Assembly: GCA_031549495.1 (NCBI GenBank)
Contig: JAVBPS010000069.1
Location: forward strand, 30,711-94,710
Reading direction: 5' to 3'
Length of the DNA: 64,000 nucleotides
From: JAVBOW01 sp031549495
GTDB taxonomy: Bacteria; Bacteroidota; Bacteroidia; Bacteroidales; Rikenellaceae
The position numbers were made by a program, and so were the translations under genes. The first letter of the stretch is position 1. Every line of letters starts with the position of its first letter. A model generated the notes under the pieces. The model searched no databases and was not told the DNA's origin. It saw only the letters and a list, made by a program, of their open reading frames with translations. Below are positions 27,259 to 35,200 of the stretch, piece by piece.

Positions 27259-30200
27259 TTAGAAGGTTGCGCTCAGACCGAAGATGTAGGAGCGGGTCGA
27301 AGGATAGGAACCCCAGTCCACGCCCACTTTCTGGCTGCTCGAGGCGAAGCTGCTCACGTCGGGGTCCCAGCCGCTGTAGTTGGTCCAGATGAAGGGATTG
27401 CGGGCAGTGAAGCTCACGCCGAGCCGCTGGATCCACTTCGCTTTCAGGGGGATGCTGTAACTGAGCGTGATGCTCGCCAGGCGCATGTAGCTGCCGTCCT
27501 CGACGATGCGGTCGGTGAAGTCGCCCGAGTTGTTGGTGTAGTTCAGGCGGGGGTAGCGGGTGGCCGTGTTGGTTTCGGTCCATCTGTCGAAGAAGGCGGC
27601 CGCGCGGATGTTGTTGATGTTCCCTTTCGGGTTTCCGGGCGCGGTGTCGTTCTCCTGCATCAGGTTGCCGTTCACGATCTGGTTGCCGTACGAGCCGTTG
27701 AACACCACGCTGAGCGACAAACTCTTGTAGCTGAAGTTGGTCGAGAAACCGTAGATGAAATCCGGATTCGGGTCGCCGATGATGCACTTGTCGCCGTCGT
27801 TGATGTTGCCGTTGCCGTCCAAGTCGACGTATTTGATATCCCCGGCCTGGAGTTTCTTACCCATGTAGGTGGGCAGGTTGCCTGCGTCCACGTCCGACTG
27901 CTGTACCAGTCCGTCGGTCTTGAAGCCCCAGAAGAGGGCGATCGGACGGCCTTCGAGGTAGATGTTCGCGGGCATCTTGAAGTAGGTGGCGTCGTTGCCG
28001 ATCGCCTTGCCCTCGAAACCTGATCCCGCGACCACGCCGAACATCGACGGGGGAAGCCCCGTGTCGATGACCTTGTTGCGGTTGAAGGAGATGTTGCCGG
28101 CCACGCTCCAGTCGAAATTCTTTGTCCGTACGGGTGTAAGGTCGAGGCTCAGCTCGATCCCCCGGTTCTCGATCTCCCCGCGGTTGACCCATTGGGTTGT
28201 GAAGCCCGTCGAGAGCGGGATTTCGATCTCCTGCAGCAGGTCCTTGGTGTTCTTCTTGTAGAGGTCCACCGTCAGGTTGATCCGGCTGTCCAGCAGGGCC
28301 AGGTCCACCCCGGCGTTGTACTGCTCGGTGGTTTCCCAGTTCAGGTCGGGATTGGCCAGTCGCGAAGGCTTTACCCCCGTGAGATACGTGCCCTTTTCAG
28401 AGAGGTTGTAATTCGTCAGCGGGTTGGCCATTTTGATGTCGTCGTAAGTGGTCAGGGTTTGGAAGGGGGAGAGCGTCTGGTCGCCCACTTTACCCCAGCC
28501 CACGCGCAGTTTGAGGCCCGAGATCTGCCGCACGTTCCTCAGGAAGGATTCCTCGTTCACGCGCCATGCGAAAGCGAAGGAGGGGAAGTAGCTGAAGCGG
28601 TTCTGTTGGGAGAAACGGCTGCTGCCGTCCGCACGGAATGTGGCGGTGAGCACGTAGCGCTCCTTGTAATTGTAAAGCAGGCGGGTGAAGTAGGAGACCA
28701 GGGCGGAGGAGCTTTCGCTGTAGCTCGATTTTTGTTTGCCCGCAGCGTAAATACTCGCGGTGCGGAATTCGCAGTCCGGGTAGCCCGGGAAGTCCGAAGC
28801 GTCTATGGTGTTGTTCTGGTTGAGGTTGTAGTTGACCGTCGTACCGACCATGGCGTCTATGCGGTGGCCGCCGAATTTCTTCGAGGCGGTGAGCACGTTG
28901 TCCAGGTTGTAGCGGATCGAGTTCAGTTCGGCGATCCCGCCGCGGCAGTTCAGACCGTTGTCCAGGCCCGGTCCGTACCAGCGCGTACGAGCCTTGTTGC
29001 GGTAGTCCATGCCGAACGTGCTCTTGAATTTGAGCCATTTGGCGATCGATACGTCGGCATAGGCCAGCGCGTTGATGCGGTACTCCTTACTCAGGTCCTC
29101 GTAGTTCTGCAACCAGATGTCGGTGCCTTTCAACTCGTCGTCGTCGTAATCGATGGCCCCGTCGTTCAACTGGTAGGGTTTCGACCCGAGCATCTGGCGC
29201 ATCATGTTGGTGGCGCGGGTGGCGTTCTGCGTACCGCCCGGCTCGGTGCCCTGCGTCATGTTGTTCACGCGGTTGGTCAGGGTCAGTTTGGTCCCGATCT
29301 TCACATATTTGCCCAGGCCCTGGTCGTAGTTCACGCGCAGGTCGCCCTGGGTGACGTCGGTATTCTGGAGCAGGCCCTGGTTGTTCATGAAGCCGGCCGC
29401 GATGTAGTAGTTCGCGTTGTTTTTGCCTTTTCCGCTGATGGTCAGGCGGTGGGACTGGCTGACGGCCGTGCGCATCGTGTAGTCCTGCCAGTCCATCCCG
29501 GTCACCGTGTCCGCGAGTATTTTTTTATACCCGACCGCTTCGGAGTATTGAATGAACCCGTTCAGGTCGAGCACCGCAATCTTCTTGCTCGGGGCGGAGA
29601 TCTCCACGCTCGAGGTCCATTCGATCCTCGGGGTATCCGACGCACCCGATTTGGTGGTGATCAGGATCACGCCGTTGGCGCCCAGCGAGCCGTAGATGGC
29701 GGTGGCCGACGCGTCCTTGAGGATCTCCATGTTGGCGATGTCCTGCGGGTTGATCGACGAGAGCGCGTTCTGCTTCTCCTGGCCCGTGGAACCCATGGGG
29801 TTGTTCACGTCCTGCGTCCCGTTGCCCAGGATGATGCCGTCCACCACGTAGAGCGGTTCGCCCGTGCCGTTGAAGGAGCTCATCCCGCGGATGGTGATGC
29901 TCGTCGAGCCGCCCGGGGCGGCGGTGCCGGTCACCACCTGCACGCCCGCCGCCTTACCTTGCAGCAGTTTGTCGAACGAGGTGACCTGCGAGGCTTCGAT
30001 CTGGTCGATCTTCACGCTGGCGACCGATCCCGTCAGGTCGCTCTTGCGTACCGTGCCGTAGCCGATGACCACGACGTCCTCGATCTGCTGCGCGTCTTCC
30101 TGCAGGCGTACGTCGAGTTTGTCGCCGGAAACCTGCTTTTCCGTGGTCTGGTAGCCTACATAAGTAAATACAAGGGTGCCTGCCGATCCCGGAAGGTTGA

Positions 30201-30381
30201 TGGTGTAGCGTCCGTCGGCGTTGGTCGACGCTCCGGTGTTGGTGCCTTTGAGCACGACCGACACGCCCGCGAGCGGGGCGTTGTCAACGCCCGTGATGCG
30301 ACCGCTCACGGCCTGTTGCGCCCAGGCCTTCGCGCCGAAAGCCAGGCACACCATGAATAATATATATCTGAATGTTCTCAT
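27259..30381 (-). CDS. SusC/RagA-family TonB-dependent transporter
   Basis: This 1040-residue outer-membrane transporter has a signal peptide, a CarboxypepD_reg-like domain (VSGRITGVDNAPLAGVSVVL, ~residues 24-110), a plug with the SusC landmarks DVVVIGYGTVRKSDLTGSV and ITIRGMSSFNGTGEPLYVVDG, and a C-terminal 22-strand barrel ending in aromatic Phe (YIFGLSATF). It pairs with the SusD encoded 12 bp downstream to import glycan fragments with TonB energy. A second SusC-like gene ends 13 bp upstream, so three transport genes are co-transcribed. Confidence 0.97.
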   Translation of the reverse strand: MRTFRYILFMVCLAFGAKAWAQQAVSGRITGVDNAPLAGVSVVLKGTNTGASTNADGRYTINLPGSAGTLVFTYVGYQTTEKQVSGDKLDVRLQEDAQQIEDVVVIGYGTVRKSDLTGSVASVKIDQIEASQVTSFDKLLQGKAAGVQVVTGTAAPGGSTSITIRGMSSFNGTGEPLYVVDGIILGNGTQDVNNPMGSTGQEKQNALSSINPQDIANMEILKDASATAIYGSLGANGVILITTKSGASDTPRIEWTSSVEISAPSKKIAVLDLNGFIQYSEAVGYKKILADTVTGMDWQDYTMRTAVSQSHRLTISGKGKNNANYYIAAGFMNNQGLLQNTDVTQGDLRVNYDQGLGKYVKIGTKLTLTNRVNNMTQGTEPGGTQNATRATNMMRQMLGSKPYQLNDGAIDYDDDELKGTDIWLQNYEDLSKEYRINALAYADVSIAKWLKFKSTFGMDYRNKARTRWYGPGLDNGLNCRGGIAELNSIRYNLDNVLTASKKFGGHRIDAMVGTTVNYNLNQNNTIDASDFPGYPDCEFRTASIYAAGKQKSSYSESSSALVSYFTRLLYNYKERYVLTATFRADGSSRFSQQNRFSYFPSFAFAWRVNEESFLRNVRQISGLKLRVGWGKVGDQTLSPFQTLTTYDDIKMANPLTNYNLSEKGTYLTGVKPSRLANPDLNWETTEQYNAGVDLALLDSRINLTVDLYKKNTKDLLQEIEIPLSTGFTTQWVNRGEIENRGIELSLDLTPVRTKNFDWSVAGNISFNRNKVIDTGLPPSMFGVVAGSGFEGKAIGNDATYFKMPANIYLEGRPIALFWGFKTDGLVQQSDVDAGNLPTYMGKKLQAGDIKYVDLDGNGNINDGDKCIIGDPNPDFIYGFSTNFSYKSLSLSVVFNGSYGNQIVNGNLMQENDTAPGNPKGNINNIRAAAFFDRWTETNTATRYPRLNYTNNSGDFTDRIVEDGSYMRLASITLSYSIPLKAKWIQRLGVSFTARNPFIWTNYSGWDPDVSSFASSSQKVGVDWGSYPSTRSYIFGLSATF

Positions 30382-30394
30382 AGCTTTCTGTGGG

Positions 30395-33226
30395 TTAGAA
30401 GGTTGCGCGGATACCGAAGAGGAACGTACGGGCGAGCGGATAGGCCCCGTTGTCGATCCCCGTGCGGGTGATGTCGTAGGCGTAGCTGCCCGATGCGGGA
30501 TCGTAGCCCGAGTAATCCGTGATCACGAAGAGGTTCTTGCCGGTCACGGAGAGTTCGAGCGCTTTGATCCATTTGGTTTTCAGCGGCACCGTGTAGCCGA
30601 TCGTGAGGTTGGAGAGGCGCGCGTAGCTGCCGTCCTCGACGATGCGCGAGGAGACCTCGGTCACGCCCACCGCGTTGAAGCGCGGCTGGTCGCCGGACGG
30701 ATAGGCTTTTTTATAGGTGTCTTCGCGCAGGTTGACGAAATTGCCGCTCGTGTAGGTGTCCGCCAGGCGGGCCAGGTTGACCACGTCGAATTGCAGCGCT
30801 CCGTCAAAAAGGAATTCCAGCGAGAAATTGCGGTAATTCAACTTCGAATGCAGGCCGAAGACGTATTTCGGATTGGAATTGCCGATCAGGGTCTGGTCGT
30901 TGGCGTCGACATTGCCGTCGCCCGTCACGTCGACGAATTTCACGTCGCCCGGCACGAGGCGCGTCCCGAAGAACGGCGGTGCGAAGGGCAGGTGCTGCTG
31001 CTGCACGATCCCCTGCGTCTTGTAGCCCCAGAAAGAGCTTACGGGCTGCCCGATGCGGTTGACGTTCATCACCAGGGGCGCTGCGCCGTAGGAGCCGACC
31101 GAAGTGCCGAAGAGGTCTGCACCGTCCGCCGAGCCGTTGTCGTTGATGCGGTTGCGGTTCAGGGCGATATTGAAGTCGGCGTCCCAGCGGAAATCCTTCT
31201 TGTCGAAGATCATCCCGGCCAGGGCGAACTCGAGCCCTTCGTTCTGTACTTTGGCCGAGTTGGCGTAGATCGAATTCCAATCGCCGAGCCGTTTGTGGTA
31301 GTACCAGGAGAGATTATCGTGCGAGAGCGAGCGGTAGGCGTCCACCGTGAAGGTCAGACGGCCGTCCCACAGCCCCAGGTCGATCCCGGCGTTCCACTGC
31401 TCGACTTTGTTCTGCCAGCGCATGTCGTAATAGTTGTTCACCCCGTTCTGGATGTCCAGTTGCGGGTCGACGGCCGTGATGTAGGAACCGGCGAGCAGAT
31501 ACGGCTCGAGCATCTGCATCCCTGAGCGTCCCCAACTGCCGCGCAGCTTGAGTTCGGAAACGAGCGCCGAACCGCGCAACCAGCTTTCGCGGGCCAGGTT
31601 CCACGACGCGCTCACCGAAGGATACCACGCCAGGTCGTCCGTGCCGCGGTCATAGCGGAACGACTTCTCGGCGCGCATCGAAACCCCGATCGAGTAACGC
31701 TCGTCGTAGCAGTATCCCGCGTCCACGAAACCGGCCAGGGAGGTCGACGAAGTCTCGATGCTTATGTAGGGCGAGGGGGTGTCGGCCAGGCTGATCCCGA
31801 AGCCGCGCAAGTCCTGGTTGAAGAACGAGGTGCCGTTGTGGATGCGTTGGGCGGAGTTGTCGCCGTAGAACGTGCCGCCCGCCATGGCCCACAGCGAGTG
31901 GCGGTTGCACTCGAAGCGGTAGTTGAGCGTGGCGTCGAAGTTGTATTTGAGGATGTTGAAGTTCGAATGGCCCGCATTGCCGTTGACGGCCGCGCCGCGC
32001 AGAACCTCGTTGCCGATCCAGCGGATGCGCGTCTTGTTGCGGTAATCCACCCCGGCCAGCGCTTTGAACTTAAGCCCTTTGGCCAGGTGCGATTCGAAGA
32101 ACAGCGACGGGGTCGCCGAGTAGTCGATCGAATTGTCGTCATATCCGGCCAACCATTTGGACGGGTTTTCCGAGAAAATCGACCCGTCCCCGTCGGGCGC
32201 GGCGAAGGGCAGCGCCTCGGTCATCATCTTGACGGTGCTCTCCGTGCCGTAGGGCGAGGTGGCCATCGTCATGTTGTTCTCGCGGTAGCCTACCGCCCCG
32301 CGGAAGCCGACCAGGCCTTTTTTACCGACCTGTCGGTCGAGGTTCACGCGGAACGTGCCTTGCAGCAGGTCCGTGCGGTCGATCACGCCCTGTTGATCGG
32401 TCAGGCCGGCCGATACCAGGTAGCTCATCCGCTCGGTGCGCCCGCCCACACTTATATAATAGTTCTGCTCAAGGGCGGTGCGGGTAGCCTCCTTCTGCCA
32501 GTCGACGGGGTCGCCGGGCTGGTAGGGGAGCGTGAAGGCGGGATTGGCCTTCCCCATATAAGCAAGGTAGTCGCTCTTGCCCAGCATGTCGATCGGGCGG
32601 GCCATGACGGAGAGGCCGAACGTGGCGTTCACGCGCACTTCAGGCGCGGCGGTGGCGCCCATTTTGGTGGTGATGACGACCACCCCGTTGGCGCCCATGG
32701 CCCCGTAGAGGGCGGTGGCCGCCGCGTCTTTGAGCACTTCGACGCGCGCGATGTCGTTGGGGTTGATGTTTTGCAGGGTGTTCTGCGTGGCCTGGTAATC
32801 CTGCGGATCGTTCCAGTAGGCCTGGCCCGCGTCACGGTTCAGGGGATTCAGGGGCACCCCGTCCAGGATGTAGAGCGGCTCGTTATAGCCGCGGATGCCG
32901 CGCACCCCGCGGATCTGTACCGAAAAACCGCTTCCCGGCGCGCCGTCCGTAGCCGAGACGTGCACCCCGGCCAGGCGGCCTTCCAGCACCTCGCCCAGAC
33001 TGAAAGCCGACTGGGCCTCGGCGGCCCCGGGCTCGATCCCCGCGACGGCTCCCATGGCCAGTTGCGGCGCGGGCACGATGATGTTCTTCTTTTGCCCGGC
33101 AGGCTGCGCCTCTTGGGCGGTCTGCGCCGACGCCAGCCACGGAGCGATCACGAACATCGCCCCGAAGAGCCATGTCCGCAACCTTCCCGACGACCTGCGT
33201 TGTTCGAGTTGGTAAAATAAGTTCAT
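30395..33226 (-). CDS. Second SusC-like TonB-dependent transporter, no CarboxypepD-like domain
   Basis: This 943-residue SusC-like protein is the first gene of the PUL operon. The signal/TM segment (TWLFGAMFVIAPWLASAQ) is followed after about 40 residues by the plug (LGEVLEGRLAGVHVSATDG, VQIRGVRGIRGYNEPLYILD), so the CarboxypepD_reg-like domain found in the adjacent 1040-residue paralogue is missing. The barrel is complete and ends in Phe (FLFGIRATF). No SusD follows it directly; the only SusD comes after the second SusC. It may share that SusD, work with another partner, or import a different fragment. A -7 box TAAATTTG lies upstream at 33260-33267. Confidence 0.92.
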   Translation of the reverse strand: MNLFYQLEQRRSSGRLRTWLFGAMFVIAPWLASAQTAQEAQPAGQKKNIIVPAPQLAMGAVAGIEPGAAEAQSAFSLGEVLEGRLAGVHVSATDGAPGSGFSVQIRGVRGIRGYNEPLYILDGVPLNPLNRDAGQAYWNDPQDYQATQNTLQNINPNDIARVEVLKDAAATALYGAMGANGVVVITTKMGATAAPEVRVNATFGLSVMARPIDMLGKSDYLAYMGKANPAFTLPYQPGDPVDWQKEATRTALEQNYYISVGGRTERMSYLVSAGLTDQQGVIDRTDLLQGTFRVNLDRQVGKKGLVGFRGAVGYRENNMTMATSPYGTESTVKMMTEALPFAAPDGDGSIFSENPSKWLAGYDDNSIDYSATPSLFFESHLAKGLKFKALAGVDYRNKTRIRWIGNEVLRGAAVNGNAGHSNFNILKYNFDATLNYRFECNRHSLWAMAGGTFYGDNSAQRIHNGTSFFNQDLRGFGISLADTPSPYISIETSSTSLAGFVDAGYCYDERYSIGVSMRAEKSFRYDRGTDDLAWYPSVSASWNLARESWLRGSALVSELKLRGSWGRSGMQMLEPYLLAGSYITAVDPQLDIQNGVNNYYDMRWQNKVEQWNAGIDLGLWDGRLTFTVDAYRSLSHDNLSWYYHKRLGDWNSIYANSAKVQNEGLEFALAGMIFDKKDFRWDADFNIALNRNRINDNGSADGADLFGTSVGSYGAAPLVMNVNRIGQPVSSFWGYKTQGIVQQQHLPFAPPFFGTRLVPGDVKFVDVTGDGNVDANDQTLIGNSNPKYVFGLHSKLNYRNFSLEFLFDGALQFDVVNLARLADTYTSGNFVNLREDTYKKAYPSGDQPRFNAVGVTEVSSRIVEDGSYARLSNLTIGYTVPLKTKWIKALELSVTGKNLFVITDYSGYDPASGSYAYDITRTGIDNGAYPLARTFLFGIRATF

Positions 33227-33259
33227 ATAATTTGGTTTAGGTTGAAATTTTCACAACGA

Positions 33260-33267
33260 CAAATTTA
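33260..33267 (-). promoter_or_regulatory. -7 box of the PUL operon
   Basis: TAAATTTG on the minus strand, 34 nt upstream of the first SusC gene, in the 201-bp gap between divergent genes. No clear -33 box. Confidence 0.5.
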
Positions 33268-33394
33268 GATGCGCCCCGGAGTAATTCACGTTACGGGAAT
33301 ATCAAATTTTGTAACAAATCCATCATATCGCCCTGTAATGGGCTTCTGGCGCGTTATTTTATGCCGGCCACCGTTCGCCGCCCGGAAAAAAGAT

Positions 33395-33402
33395 TAACTT
33401 TG
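33395..33402 (+). promoter_or_regulatory. -7 box of the clan GH-A gene at 33428
   Basis: TAACTTTG 26 nt upstream of the start codon. Confidence 0.6.
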
Positions 33403-33427
33403 CGGCAAGACAAATGATTGGAATGCC

Positions 33428-34945
33428 ATGAAATCCCTGCTTATCCTTATGCTGCTGGCCTCGGCCTGCGCCACGGCGCAGACGACGCTGCACGTGAATG
33501 TGAACGCCCCGAAAAAAGCCGTCGCGCCGCATCCCGCGGGCGTGAACCTGTTCATGCTGATGGACCACGACGACGCGCAGCCCCGGACTGTGCCCATGTG
33601 GCGCGCGATGCGCGATCTGGGCGTACGCTCGGTGCGCTTCAACGAAGGCGAGTACGGCGACTGGTATCTGTTCACCCATCCCGATTCGACCTACCTGCTC
33701 GACCGCCCCGGCGCGAAGCTCTACCCCTACCTGATCGACATCAAGTCGAAAGGGATCGACTCGCAGCTGACCGACATAAAGGCCGCCCCCTCATGCCCGG
33801 GCTATCCGCTCAACCGCCCCGGTTTCCGGCGGACGGTCGATTTCAACGATTTCATCGAAATGTGCCGCAAGGCCGACGCCCCCGACCCGACGATCATCAT
33901 CCCCACCCACCCGATGGACTGGGACAAAGCCAAGCCGTGGTACCCCACGCGCGAACAGATGGTACGCATGGCCGCCGAATGGGTGCGCTACGCCAATGTG
34001 ACCTGTCGCCTGGGCTACCGTTTCTGGGAGATCGGCAATGAGCATTACTGGGAAAACAACAACGACGCCCAGGATACGCTCTGGGCGCGTAAATGCGCCG
34101 GACTGGCCCTGGAAATGGCCAAGGCGATGAAGGCGGTCGACCCTTCGATCGAGATCGGCGTGAACGGCTTCACCGAGCCGTGGCTGCGCACGCTGCTGCA
34201 ATATGAAGACGCCAACGGCCGCCTGATCGACTACGTGGACAACATCGTCCCCCATCAGTACGCCAAACAGGAATTGATCGGCACCTACGAAAAATACCTG
34301 CGTTCCAAGGAATACGGCCTGCACGAGGTGGACGAAGCCCTCAAAGCCATCAATGAACGGACCCTCCCCGACGCCGCGAAGCGCGCGGCGATGAAGGTCG
34401 AGGTCACCGAGGCTTCGTCGTTCATGGCGGGCGAACCCGCCCTGAAGGTCGATAACGTGGCCTGGGTGGCCCTCGCGAATTTCGAACACCTGGGCTATAT
34501 CCTGGCCGCCCCGCGGGTGGAATACGTCCATTTCTGGGCCACGCACTGGACGGACGACAAGACCTATTGGTCGGCCCTGAAGATGGACAACACGATCGCC
34601 CCGATGGGGTGGGGCGTGAAGCTCTGGAACGACTACCTGCTGGACGACCTCTGGAAAGCCGACCTGCACGACACCACGCTGCGCTGCTACGCCACCTCTT
34701 CAGCCGATGGCCGCCGCCTGAACCTGCTCGTCGTCAACCGGGGCAAAGCGGCTACATCCTGCAAGGTAGAGATCGCGGGCTTCACCCCCGTGGGAAGCGC
34801 CCCCGTCCATTCGCTCTGGGCTGCCTCGCCCGAATCGCGCGACTTCACCTTCGAAAAACAATCCCCCGTCAAACCCGCCGCCACCGGCCTGGAATTGCAG
34901 CTACGCCCCCTGTCCGTGACCATCGTGGAGATGAAAGGCCGATAA
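33428..34945 (+). CDS. Clan GH-A glycosidase (GH51/GH39-like), secreted
   Basis: This 505-residue exported hydrolase (signal MKSLLILMLLASACATAQ) is divergent from the PUL operon. The barrel has FWEIGNEHYW (Glu205, putative acid/base) and EVTEASSF (Glu328, putative nucleophile), plus the entry-strand block LGVRSVRFNEGEYGDWY. Its layout resembles alpha-L-arabinofuranosidases of GH51 and related clan GH-A families, but I cannot assign a family firmly. The C-terminal ~110 residues form a beta-sandwich typical of GH51/GH39 enzymes. A -7 box TAACTTTG at 33395-33402 and a 17-bp-stem terminator at 34961-35000 make it a single-gene transcription unit. Confidence 0.75.
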   Translation: MKSLLILMLLASACATAQTTLHVNVNAPKKAVAPHPAGVNLFMLMDHDDAQPRTVPMWRAMRDLGVRSVRFNEGEYGDWYLFTHPDSTYLLDRPGAKLYPYLIDIKSKGIDSQLTDIKAAPSCPGYPLNRPGFRRTVDFNDFIEMCRKADAPDPTIIIPTHPMDWDKAKPWYPTREQMVRMAAEWVRYANVTCRLGYRFWEIGNEHYWENNNDAQDTLWARKCAGLALEMAKAMKAVDPSIEIGVNGFTEPWLRTLLQYEDANGRLIDYVDNIVPHQYAKQELIGTYEKYLRSKEYGLHEVDEALKAINERTLPDAAKRAAMKVEVTEASSFMAGEPALKVDNVAWVALANFEHLGYILAAPRVEYVHFWATHWTDDKTYWSALKMDNTIAPMGWGVKLWNDYLLDDLWKADLHDTTLRCYATSSADGRRLNLLVVNRGKAATSCKVEIAGFTPVGSAPVHSLWAASPESRDFTFEKQSPVKPAATGLELQLRPLSVTIVEMKGR

Positions 34946-34960
34946 TCCGATACATTAAAA

Positions 34961-35000
34961 GCAAAACGGCGGGACTCACCATAGAGTCCCGCCGTTTTGC
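34961..35000 (+). terminator. Terminator of the clan GH-A gene at 33428
   Basis: Perfect 17-bp stem GCAAAACGGCGGGACTC with a 6-nt loop and T-rich descending arm, 16 nt after the stop. It may also serve the OstA-like gene from the other side. The rest of the 255-bp gap is a family-3 palindrome. Confidence 0.9.
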
Positions 35001-35014
35001 TGTCCATTACTGCC

Positions 35015-35104
35015 TTTGTCATTCAGAGCGAAGCGAAGAATCTTGGTCTGGCTGTGTGCAACACAATTCCGACCAAGATTCTTCGCTTCGCTCTGAATGA
35101 CAAA
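35015..35104. repeat. Palindromic repeat family 3, copy 3
   Basis: Perfect 34-bp arms (35015-35048 and 35071-35104) carry a compensating base pair relative to the other copies (CAGAGC with GCTCTG instead of CTGAGC with GCTCAG). A short extra motif GTGCCGGGCGGCACCGC follows at 35115 and is also seen at 13992. Confidence 0.92.
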
Positions 35105-35200
35105 AACTCTCCGAGTGCCGGGCGGCACCGCTTCGCACTGAATGACAAAAGACGTTATTGCCGTTGGGAGCGAGCCGTCCCGGCATAGACTACCGCATCG

